Below, one piece after another: positions 25,101 through 36,156 of a stretch of DNA of 64,000 nucleotides. The notes beneath the pieces were generated by a model that had not been told where the DNA came from, did no database searches, and worked only from the letters and a program-made list of their open reading frames with translations. Positions within the stretch are counted from its first letter, which is position 1, and each line of letters starts with the position of its first letter. Both the position numbers and the translations under genes were made by a program. This stretch comes from Synanceia verrucosa. Taxonomy: Eukaryota; Chordata; Actinopteri; Perciformes; Synanceiidae. Location: contig CM056563.1 of the NCBI GenBank assembly GCA_029721515.1, positions 25,072,454 to 25,136,453 on the forward strand. The letters run 5' to 3'.

Positions 25101-28100
25101 AAATGTTGTTAAGAATCCAAATTTTAGTATGTCAAAATATCTGGCTAAAAAAAGTCATACCATAGTATGTCGAAAAAGTCAAAAATGTCAAAAATTAAAA
25201 TGTCTAAAAAGTGATAAATATGCGTTATTATGGTATGTTGAATGGATTGATAGCATAATTTGTGTTTAAATGTTTTATAAAAGCCAAATTATAGTATGTC
25301 AAAAAATATCTGGCTAAAAAAAAAGTCATACTATAGTATGTCGAAAAAGTCAAAAAATGTAAAAAAAATTAAAATGTCTAAAAAGTGATAAACATGCATT
25401 ATTATGGTATGTTGAATGGATTTATAGCATAATTTGTGTTTAAATGTTTTATAAAAGCCAAATTATAGTATGTCAAAAAATATCTGGCTAAAAAAAAAGT
25501 CATACCATAGTATGTCGAAAAAGTCAAAAAATGTCAAAAAATTAAAATGTCTAAAAAGTGATAAATATGCTTTATTATGGTATGTTGAATGGATTTATAG
25601 CATAATATGTGTTTAAATGTTGTTAAAAAAGCCAAATTATAGTATGTCAAAAATATCTGGCTAAAAAGTCATACTATAGTATGTCGAAAAAGTCAAAAAT
25701 GTCAAAAATTAAAATGTCTAAAAAGTGATAAATATGCTTTATTATGGTATGTTGAATGGATTTATAGCATAATATGTGTTTAAATATTTTATAAAATGCA
25801 AATTATAGTATGTCAAAAATATCTGGCTTAAAAAAAAAGTCATACTATAGTATGTCGAAAAAGTCAAAAATGTCAAAAATTAAAATGTCTAAAAAGTGAT
25901 AAATATGCTTTATTATGGTATGTTGAATGGATTTATAGCATAATTTCTGTTTAAATGTTTTATAAAAGCCAAATTATAGTATGTCAAAAATATCTGGCTA
26001 AAAAAGTCATACTATAGTATGTCGAAAAAGTCAAAAATGTCAAAAATTAAAATGTCTAAAAAGTGATAAATATGCTTTATTATGGTATGTTGAATGGATT
26101 TATAGCATAATTTGTGTTTAAATGTTGTTTAAAAAAAAACAAATTATAGCATGTCAAAAATATCTGGCTAAAAAAAAAGTCATACTATTGTGTGTCGAAA
26201 AAGTAAAAAAAATGTCAAAAAATTAAAATGTCTAAAAAGTGATAAATATGCTTTATTATGGTATGTTGAATGGATTTATAGCATAATATGTGTTTAAATG
26301 TTTTATAAAATGCAAATTATAGTATGTCAAAAATATCTGGCTAAAAAAAAAAGTCATACTATAGTATGTCGAAAAAGTCAAAAAATGTCAAAAAATTAAA
26401 ATGTCTAAAAAGTGATAAATATGCTTTATTATGGTATGTTGAATGGATTTATAGCATAATTTGTGTTTAAATGTTGTTAAAAAAAACAAATTATAGCATG
26501 TCAAAAATATCTGGCTAAAAAAAAAGTCATACTATAGTATGTCGAAAAAGTCAAAAAATGTCAAAAAATTAAAATGTCTAAAAAGTGATAAATGTGCCTT
26601 ATTATGGTATGTTGAATGGATTTATAGCATAATTTGTGTTTAAATGTTGTAAAAAAAAACAAATTATAGTATGTCAAAAATATCTGGCTAAAAAAAGTCA
26701 TACTATAGTATGTCGAAAAAGTCAAAAAATGTAAAAAAAATTAAAATGTCTAAAAAGTGATAAACATGCCTTATTATGGTATGTTGAATGGATTGATAGC
26801 ATAATTTGTGTTTAAATGTTTTATAAAAGCCAAATTATAGTATGTCAAAAAATATCTGGCTAAAAAAAAAGTCATACTATAGTATGTCAAAAAAGTCCAA
26901 AAATGTCAAAAAATTAAAATGTCTAAAAAGTGATAAATATGCTTTATTATGGTATGTTGAATGGATTTATAGCATAATATGTGTTTAAATGTTTTATAAA
27001 AGCCAAATTATAGTATGTCAAAAATATCTGGCTAAAAAAAAAGTCATACTATAGTATGTCGAAAAAGTCAAAAAATGTCAAAAAATTAAAATGTCTAAAA
27101 AGTGATAAATATGCTTTATTATGGTATGTTGAATGGATTTATAGCATAATTTGTGTTTAAATGTTTTAGAAAAGCCAAATTATAGTATGTCAAAAATATC
27201 TGGCTAAAAAAAAAGTCATACTATAGTATGTCGAAAAAGTCCAAAAATGTCAAAAATTAAAATGTCTAAAAGTGATAAATATGCTTTATTATGGTATGTT
27301 GAATGGATTTATAGCATAATTTGTGTTTAAATGTTTTAGAAAAGCCAAATTATAGTATGTCAAAAATATCTGGCTAAAAAAAAAGTCATACTATAGTATG
27401 TCGAAAAAGTCCAAAAATGTCAAAAAATTAAAATGTCTAAAAAGTGATAAATATGCGTTATTATGGTATGTTGAATGGATTTATAGCATAATATGTGTTT
27501 AAATGTTTTATAAAATGCAAATTATAGTATGTCAAAAATATCTGGCTAAAAAAAAAGTCATACTATAGTATGTTGAAAAAGTCAAAAAATGTCAAAAAAT
27601 TAAAATGTCTAAAAAGTGATAAATATGCGTTATAATGGTATGTTGAATGGATTTATAGCATAATATGTGTTTAAATGTTTTATAAAAGCCAAATTATAGT
27701 ATGTCAAAAATATCTGGCTAAAAAGTCATACTATAGTATGTCAAAAAAGTCAAAAATGTCAAAAATTTAAAATGTCTAAAAAGTGATAAATATGCTTTAT
27801 TATGGTATGTTGAATGGCTTTATAGCATAATTTGTGTTTAAATGTTGTTAAAAAAACAAATTATAGTATGTCAAAAATATCTGGCTAAAAAAAAGTCATA
27901 CTGTAGTATGTCGAAAAAGTCCAAAAATGTCAAAAAATTAAAATGTCTAAAAAGTGATAAATATGCTTTATTATGGTATGTTGAATGGATTGATAGCATA
28001 ATTTGTGTTTAAATGTTGTTTAAAAAAAAACAAATTATAGCATGTCAAAAATATCTGGCTAAAAAAAAAGTCATACTATAGTATGTCGAAAAAGTCAAAA

Positions 28101-28610
28101 AAATGTCATAAAATTAAAATGTCTAAAAAGTGATAAATATGCTTTATTATGGTATGTTGAATGGATTTATAGCATAATTTGTGTTTAAATGTTGTAAAAA
28201 ATCAAAACTATAGCATGTCAAAAATATCTGGCTAAAAAAAAAGTCATACTATAGTATGTCGAAAAAGTCAAAACGTCAAAAAATTAAAATGTCTAAAAAG
28301 TGATAAATATGCTTTATTATGGTATGTTGAATGGATTTATAGCATAATATGTGTTTAAATGTTTTATAAAAGCCAAATTATAGTATGTCAAAAATATCTG
28401 GCTAAAAAAAAGTCATACTATAGTATGTCGAAAAAGTCAAAAAATGTCATAAAATTAAAATGTCTAAAAAGTTATAAATATGCTTTATTATGGTATGTTG
28501 AATGGATTTATAGCATAATATGTGTTTAAATGTAAAAAAAAAAAAAAAAAAAGTTATAGTATGTCAAAAATGTCTGGCTAAAAAAAGTCATACTATAGTA
28601 TGTTGAAAAT
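19130..28610. repeat. ~9.5 kb AT-rich satellite, ~177 bp monomer, about 53 copies
   Basis: Head-to-tail monomers of about 173-182 bp, the length set mainly by A-runs. Each contains CATACTATAGTATG (a perfect 14 bp palindrome), AAAATGTCTAAAAAGTGATA, TTATTATGGTATGTTGAATG, GGATTTATAGCATAAT and TATCTGGCTAAAAA. Variant monomers differ at one junction: TGTTGTAAAAAAAACAAA, TGTTTTATAAAAGCC or TGTTTTATAAAATGC. No open frame of note. One strongly diverged monomer sits at 25035-25140. Confidence 0.97.
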
Positions 28611-28800
28611 AATTTTGAAGTGATAAATATGTCTCAAGAAGCCATATTGTAGCGTGTTGAAATTTTCATGAAAAAAAATGTCATAGTCCAGTATATGTCC
28701 AAAATTTTATTAAAAGAAAAAACCCGAAAACAGTCATAAAATCATATTGCATTAACAATCAACCCTGTCAAAAAATGTTTCACAGCATGTTGAATTTTTC
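28611..28800. repeat. Degenerate right edge of the satellite
   Basis: Similarity changes from the satellite monomer to the 14.0-15.0 kb intronic repeat type (GTGTTGAAATTTTCATGAAA, AGTATATGTCCAAAATTTTA). Confidence 0.75.
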
Positions 28801-29034
28801 TGTGACCTCATAGTGGAAGCATGTCGTCTGTCTGCTCAGTGAAGAGAAACTATTGACAGTAGATATTTAGAGAATCAAGTGTGACTGATCACTGATCAAT
28901 GGTCCATGTTTGGATCTTTGAAGAAGGAGGTTTGCCAGTTATCAGCTGATCCCAGGTCAGCCAGAGCTCTGCTGCTCTCTGCTGGTCGTCATCGTCATGT
29001 GGGCAGATCATGTGTCCACCATGAAGGCAGAGCA

Positions 29035-29371
29035 TCCACCCATCCATTATCTACCGCTTATCCTCATAGGGTCGCGGGGGGCTGGAGCCTATCCCAGCTG
29101 TCTTAGGGCGGAAGTCGCCACCTCATCGCAGGACACATAGAGACAGACAACCATTCACACTCACATTTACGGTCAATTTAAATTAGCCAATTAACCTAAT
29201 CCCCATGCATGTTTTTGGATGGTGGGAGGAAGCCGGAGTACCAGAGAGAACCCACACAGACATGAGGAGAACATGCAAACTACACACAGAAAGGTGGCGG
29301 GCCCGGGATTCGAACCCAGTACCTTCTTGCTGTGAGGCGACAGTGCTAACCACTACACCACCGTGCCGCCC
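29035..29371 (-). mobile_element. tRNA-like SINE with 13 bp target-site duplication
   Basis: On the minus strand the element starts GGCGGCACGGTGGTGTAGTG, has a pol III A-box-like TAGTGGTTAGCACTG (29341-29360 region) and a B box GGTTCGAATCC (about 29304-29316), and ends in a TGGATGGG-type tail. The 13-mer TGAAGGCAGAGCA flanks it exactly at 29022-29034 and 29372-29384. Sequence is of a type very abundant in teleosts. Confidence 0.9.
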
Positions 29372-29859
29372 TGAAGGCAGAGCAATAAATATTAAAAAAT
29401 AGATAAATGAAGGCACCTAAAGAGATCATGTGATCGTTGTTTTTACACTGTTTCTGTAGTAAAACAGGAGTTTCTAAGCTGGTTGTTACACATTTTTTAA
29501 CTAAAGAAATGCCAAGATAAAGATGACTTTGTTGCTGAAATACCAGCTCTGTGTACTTTCACTTTTGTTTTTTGAACATTCTTTAGGGCTAGGTAATAAA
29601 AAGTCCTCAGACGACAGAGCTTGAGCTTCCTGTGTGTCGCTGCAGATACCTGCCCAGGTAAAGGTGAAGTCATCAGGCACCCAGCATGCACCTGTTCAGA
29701 GCCCTGTCACTGGAAACACTGAATCAACTTTATTAGTTACACCAATGAGACGACAACATGTCCACTAATAATACTAAAATACCAATAAGCTTTGAGCTGC
29801 CACAGATGCAAACAGTGAATATTACAGATCTATTTCCTCTTTGGTGTAAATCTTTTTTC

Positions 29860-30045
29860 TATGGAAGCCCTGAACCACACATGAAGAAGTTCAGTTTGTT
29901 TTTTTTAAACATTTTTCCCCCAAATTTTTTTATTTTCACATATTATCTCGTTATTTCAAGATGTAAAATCTGAAAAAAATCTCAAAAATGCCAAGAGATT
30001 ATCTGGAAAAAAAAAAGCCTTCACTTGCGGTTCAGGGCTTCCGTA
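29860..30045. mobile_element. Palindromic MITE-like element, copy 3
   Basis: Ends TATGGAAGCCCTGAACC and GGTTCAGGGCTTCCGTA, 16 of 17 complementary. It lies about 210 bases past the kat8 stop codon. Confidence 0.87.
29929..29934 (-). other. Candidate kat8 poly(A) signal inside a MITE
   Basis: First AATAAA on the minus strand downstream of the kat8 stop (about 320 bases), within MITE copy 3. No earlier AATAAA or ATTAAA was seen. Confidence 0.35.
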
Positions 30046-30253
30046 GGTTTCCATCCATCTATTCCTGATACGAGCTGATATGAAGCTTTGAATGAATCTG
30101 AACCAGATGATCGTCAGGAAAGAAGGAGACAAGTCTGGGATTGTTTGGTTCATATTTTAAGAAAATAACGACAGGTGCTATTAATGACTATATACATGAG
30201 TTTGTTTTTTATGACAGCAGGAGGGAAACAGATGATTTACGTCGCTCCTCCTC

Positions 30254-33200
30254 TCACTTCTTGGACAGCTTGGCTTGTTTGTTCTTGGGAGGCGCCCACT
30301 TCAGACACATGGTGTCCACTGGGGAGGAGAGCCAGAGACAAAGGTCAGAGGTCATTCAGGCTTCAGAGGAGCACTGAGGCTCTATGAGTGAAAATAAAAA
30401 GCTCAAGGCTGTTTTAACTCTGAGTGTCAAAGACGTTTTTAAGCTACAATGCTTGAGCACCATAAACGTATATACATACACTTTTTTCATTTTTTCAGCA
30501 GCGGGTCACTGATCGCGCTCTCACACAGCCTGTGAGTCATTTTTTAAAACATGAAATTATTCCACCCTCCCAAAAAAGTCAGAAAAACAGAAAAAATAAA
30601 TAAATAAATAAATAAATTACACAAAAAACAGAAATAATTACCCTGAAAAACAAACAATAATCAGAAAAACAGAAATAATTACCCTGAAAAACAAACAATA
30701 ATCAGAAAAACAGAAATAATTACCCTGAAAAACAAACAATAATCAGAAAAACAGAAATAATTACCCTGAAAAACAAACAATAATCAGAAAAACAGAAATA
30801 ATTGAAAAAAAAGGTATTACTTAAAAAACCGTCTCGTGAATACAATATGTTTCTGTAGTTAGGAAACTCAACCAGCACTGATTTCACAGTTTTGACGTCC
30901 CACTATTATCACCATCTGGTTTATGAAGGGCTCGATCTAAATCCTGACATACTGGATCAGGTGAGCTGGTGGTGTTGTGTTCTTTAATCGAGGCAACTTT
31001 GAGAGTTTTCATCTCTTTTCAGACAAAGTGAAAGAATCTTCTTTCTCTTTTCAATCTTCTGCAGAAGGAAACCTGTGAACGTCACACTGATATTTCAGCC
31101 CTGACACAAAGGTGTGCTCCTCACCTGTGATCGGTGGCTTCTTGTACTGGGCGCTCTTCAGGTGCTCCTCCACCAGTTTTGGCGTCACACAGATGACATG
31201 CTGACCTTTCCAGTACTTCACCATGTTGAGCGACTGCAGCGTGCTGATGATGTCACTCTGCGTGATGCTGGTCATCTGGCTGAGGTCTTTGATGGACAGC
31301 GTTCCTCTGAAGTCCCTCAGGATCTCCAGCAGGACCCAGGACCAGTAACTCCTGTAGCTCAGCTTCCCCAGGTCAGACAGAGGCTTCTCTGGAGAGCCCA
31401 CTGCGCTCTCCAGCTTGGACAGCTCGTAGCCTAACACAAAGAAAAGTCTGGAAATGAGGCTGACACTGACTGGCTGACTGAAGACAAGCTGACTGATCGA
31501 TGCAGCTCAAACTGTTGTCTGACAGCGAGGAACGCCACGGACCATACTCTGAATAAAACACCACTAAATGATACCACAAAACTTCCTTATCCACGCATAA
31601 TGACAATAAAGACCCCTGAAAATCTGATTAATCTCCAACAACATATTTTTAAGATTTTTTTTCAGCTCTTTAAAACTTGTGACCACAACATAAATTGAAG
31701 GCATAGCACTTAACTTTTTTCTACAACTTTAATTTAAAAACTTTCAAGAACAAACGAAGTGAACTTTGTGAACAAAATAACATACAAAACTGCAGTCAAT
31801 CTCTGAATGCTGTGTTTTCCTATTGGCATTAAATGCACCATCTGAAAATGTGATACCGACAGAAACAAATTTACAGTAAATTTAAGACCTTAATTACCCA
31901 GACTTTCATTTAAGACATTTTAAGAAAACCTGCCTGGGATAAGCTATTACTAATAAACTGAGGCAGCAGAAAAAATACTAATATATATATATATATATTT
32001 ACTAATTATTTTTTTAATTTAATTTCAAACTTCATTCAAGTCCGGTTGACTCTTTTTGATTTCCTGCACAGACCTGATATGTTACTATTATTATTATTAT
32101 TATTAGCTGTAGCACCAAGAATCACACAGACTCACTGAAAGCGATGAGGAACTTCCCGTAGCCTCTGCGTTGGTACGGTGGCAGGGTGAGGATACACGCC
32201 ACGTTATTCCCATCTGGAGACTCTTTCTCCTGGAAAACAAAGCAGCTCTTAATGATTCCAGTTTGAGGATTAGAGATAAAACTAAGCAGTGAAATAAAAA
32301 GGGATTCTGTTTCTAAATTTGGGCAAAAAAAAGATCAACTGCAGGTTTAATTTGGGGACAATTTTGTCTGTAAATGTCATATTGATGTGTCACCAGCATT
32401 ACTAGCTCTTTGAGTGCCAGTCTGTGAGTAATGCTGGGGCTTCTGGGAGATGTAGTCAGAGCATAAAGAGACGGTATACACCACAGAGATCAAAACAGGA
32501 AGTGGAGACGATCGAGATTAGAGAGCAAAACAAACAGAATGTGGAGAAAAAGTGGTGATTTTGGTGAAAGTGTCCTCTACTCTACCTCTGATAAAACAAG
32601 AATGGAACAAGGTAAAAACAAACATTTTTTTCATGATGAAATAGAGAGTCTCTTCTTTCATTTGAGCTATTCACTGTTTTCAGAGACATAGTACTAAATA
32701 TTCTGTGGGTCTAGAAATATGACTCAAAATGGGCAAAAACACTGGAACAAGACACTTTCTGGTTTATAAAATGACTGGCACTCAAAGAGTTAATGACGTT
32801 ATATGACAATAAATATTATTCTTTTCTTCACTAATTCATAACAAACAACAGAAAAAAGTATAAAAGACTAAATAATTACCATAAAAATATTGACACTTAT
32901 TAAAGATGACTGACTTGTTAAAAACAAACTACACATGTGGTGTTTGGGCTCATTTAGAAAATACCAGCATGTATCACAGATACAAACCTTCATGAGCTGA
33001 ACATTACAAAATAAAAGTCTTTGGCTGCCTTACTTTGGAGAAGTAGCCGACGATGTGCGCTCCCTGCTTGTTGACTTCAGTGAGGATGTAGAAGATGAAC
33101 GGCTCCACGTCAAAATAAAGCGTCTTGTGGTCGAGGAACAGTTTTGCTAGTAGACACAGATTTTGACAGTAGATCTGGAAACAGAGATCAAACAGAATGA

Positions 33201-35104
33201 GGTGTAGTTTTATTTCCACTGGAGTCCACATTATTTAGCATTAAACAGCTTCCTACTCACCTTGTGGTCTCGTCCGTCTACTTCATACACAGATATGTTG
33301 CTGCGTCTGTAGATTTCTTTTCCTGGAGGCTGTTTCCACTGACAGTGGGACTGAGGAGACAGAAAGGTTAAAAATAAAGGTCAAACCTCTTGAATTCAGG
33401 CCACAGGGGACGAACAGACATCACTTCATCGCTGCCAACTGTTGTTCTTGGTACTCCAAAGTAAATGTGAGGGACTTTAAGCTGCACTGACCAGATGGTG
33501 TCTGAAGGTCTTCTCGTACTTCATGTATTTCAGGCAGTACTCGCAGATCCACAGCTTGGGCTGCTTGCCATAGTCTTCTGGAAACGGTGAGAAGTACCAG
33601 GCGTCGATTTCAAAGTTTCCTATCTGGATCTTATCCACATATTTCACTTTGGTGATCTGAGGGAGAGCGACGTGATACGATGAGAAGAATGATGAGACAA
33701 CACAGTGGTTCGCTCTGTCTTTCTTTAACCTTACCGCCTCATGCTCCTTCTCCAGGGCAGCTGTTGTTGGGTCCATCTCTGCATACGTCTGCAGAAGGAA
33801 AGTCCATGAGAAGAACGCTAACATAAACACTGTGAAATACCTGGGTAACAGACAGTGGCTCTACCTTCTGTACATGGTTGATCTCATCATGCTTGCGCTT
33901 CTGGTTGCGAGTGATCTTCCTTTCAGGCTGTTCGCCCAGATCGCCGACGCCTCCGATCTCCGTGCTCTTCCTCACTGCGTCCTTCACCGTCTTGGTGAGC
34001 GCCAGGCGGGCCTTGCCCACCCATTCATCCAGACGCCTGTTGACTGCACGCCAAAGAAAAACAGATGAGGATCACTGTAAAGCAGAAGCTGAAGAGGTAG
34101 AAAGGGGTGGATGAATTAAGGTTATTACATATGGCAGAGATACGTGAGAGGAAACACAGATGCTAGAAGGTTTAGTTATGTGCATTACACTTATCAGAAC
34201 TAGTCATGTACTCACATCCTACATAGTGAACATAGAACTCCTCTCTGCCCTCCTGTTCATTCAACCGGGACTGAATAACCTCTGCTGTGTCTGAAAACAA
34301 ACAAACAACCGTGCATTAATGAGACTTTTGACCAATCAAGTATTTTTGTCAGGTGCAAATGCAAGCTCCGTAGAGCCAGGATGGGACGTCTCACCAAACT
34401 CCATTTAGGTTTCTTCAACTTTAACACCTTCTTGCTTATAATCAAACAATACACGTTATTAACAAGTCGCCTGATAACAGGCGACTTGTGTTGATCAACT
34501 GTTTAATTCGGCTAGCTCATTATCCTCCAAACTGCAACATTAACCTATATAATACAGAAAAATATTCACTTTTTTGATTGGCTCGCCGGCTGTTTGCAGT
34601 GTTATGGTTTCACCAACAACGCAGAATTTTCTAGAAGACCCAACCAGCGTCTAACCGCCACGTTTTGAGGACAATCCATAGGATTTTGTCACAGAAGTTT
34701 GATTAAATTATCTTCTCAAAACAGGGGAGTCCAGGCAGCTAGCCTGCTAACAGACATCCGGGTGAAACATAGGCTAGAAACCACTCACGCCATGACTTGT
34801 CGGCTCGTTGACATAAATACGTTTCTCCAATTTCGACCGACACCTCCTGCTCCCTGCCGCCGCAGAACACTCCGCCTTCCGGTGTGTGCTGGCTACTCGA
34901 GCCCCCGGCTTCTCTCACACGGCCAACGGCCTCCGCCTCGTCCTCTTCCCCGCCGCTGCCGTTGGAGGAGCACGCAGCCGGGATGCTGCTGTCCAGCTCA
35001 CCCCGCTCACTTTCCAGATGACTGGACTCCATGTCGACGTCCATCCTGAGCTCCGGGTCCTTGTTGTCTTCGTAGCTTTTGTGAAACACGGTCCCGCCAG
35101 TCAT
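30254..35104 (-). CDS. kat8: Histone acetyltransferase KAT8 (MOF, MYST family), complete
   Basis: Nuclear acetyltransferase of the MSL and NSL complexes; acetylates H4K16 and other targets. Ten coding exons (minus strand, in order): 35104-34789, 34290-34216, 34043-33865, 33788-33735, 33656-33492, 33350-33261, 33174-33034, 32229-32136, 31430-31125, 30318-30254. All junctions are GT-AG with consistent phase; the product is 494 residues against 458 in human, the extra length lying in the acidic, low-complexity N-terminus. A chromo-barrel region lies at about 90-160 (FYVHYVGFNRRLDEWV), then a basic stretch RKITRNQKRKHDEINHVQK. The MYST C2HC zinc finger uses C246, C249, H261 or H262, and C266. Autoacetylated lysine is K310, catalytic cysteine C352, acetyl-CoA loop QRRGYG at 360-365, catalytic glutamate E386. 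These sit 36 residues after human K274, C316 and E350, which supports the model. No missing key residue. Confidence 0.96.
30595..30812. repeat. 41 bp minisatellite in the last kat8 intron
   Basis: About 4.5 copies of a unit containing ACAAACAATAATCAGAAAAA and CAGAAATAATTACCCTGAAA, preceded by (AAAT)n. Confidence 0.95.
32406..32789. mobile_element. MITE-like element with 17 bp perfect terminal inverted repeats
   Basis: Ends CTCTTTGAGTGCCAGTC (32406-32422) and GACTGGCACTCAAAGAG (32773-32789) are exact complements. Lies in a kat8 intron. A related, longer copy runs in the opposite orientation at about 37693-38170 in rnf25. Confidence 0.88.
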
Positions 35105-36156
35105 AACCTCGGTCCTTTTGAAAACAACAACACGCCTCTGCGAACCTGCGCAGATTATTCAGAGGGGCTGGTCTCCAGCATCGAAACACTGCCAAGATGG
35201 CGTCGGTATGACGCAATTTGGAGTCCGCCCTGTGGCTCCGCCCCCACACGTTGTTAAACCACTACATCTCCCATGAGCCTTTTTTAATATTAATGATTGT
35301 GTGATCAAATTTGACTCTCCAGTGCTGAAAAACCTTTAAGATTTAAATACATTTAAATTTATCAAAATTAAATCTACAAAAATAAAAAATGGTTTCTCTC
35401 TTGTTATATTTATGTAATGATAAAAAAAAAAGAAAATTTCTTTGATGACACTTGATTGAACAGAAATGCATTAAGGAATATGTGCCTTATTACACAGTGT
35501 AAACTGAAATAACAGCTGTGATGATGCTGGATCAGCATAAACACCAGCATGTAAATGTGAAGGCCCCTCTGAACTCCTGAGGGTTTAGCAGCTAAACAAT
35601 AATGTGGACAGAAGAGACAATAGCCCCGTGCAAGTTAAACTCCTACATTAAAAATAACTCATGCAAAAGTATTGCAGGTAAGTGTTACCTAATTTTCTTA
35701 AATTAGTTAGCTGCTTTACCCATTTTAATTACGGTTGGGCTTGTTAAAGCTTTTGGACAATAGTGGAGTAAAATTGTTAAATGTAGTGAAATATAGGTAT
35801 AAAGTTAAACTACACCTGCCCTGCAAATGTTTCAAAATTGTCTACAAAGAGATGCAACAGCCAGTTGAACTGAACCTTATCTTAAAAAAAAGAATACAGG
35901 AAATACTGTCACACACTGACATCCAAGATTTAATTAGTAGTTCTTTAAAGTCATATTGCACCACAACAAAAAGCATCAACCGTCTGTGTCTGTTATTAGT
36001 GTGCATGAAAGTGCGTAGCAGAGACCAGGAGAACGTTAATGCACAGGAGGAGAGGGAACGACAGTGAATGTTGGTGGTGGTGCAGGGCTTTAATCTATGC
36101 AGACTGATGATGGAGGCACACAGACGTTTGTTCATTGGCCCTCCTGGTGCCCTTTG
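35105..36156. promoter_or_regulatory. kat8 upstream region / rnf25 3' flank
   Basis: Head of kat8 lies about 1 kb from the tail of rnf25 on the same strand. 35105-35260 is locally GC-richer than the AT-rich sequence beyond it and is the likely kat8 5' UTR and promoter; no TATA box seen. The rest (35260-36060) is AT-rich without a recognised gene. Confidence 0.4.
36089..36094 (-). other. Candidate rnf25 poly(A) signal ATTAAA
   Basis: About 63 bases past the rnf25 stop codon on the minus strand. Confidence 0.45.

Noticed and set aside
29304..29360. A functional tRNA gene from the B box and A box
   Set aside because: The boxes belong to the tRNA-like head of the SINE; no complete cloverleaf is evident.
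29183..29416. Short frames across 29.2-29.4 kb
   Set aside because: They lie within the SINE; widespread copies of this element yield similar short frames.
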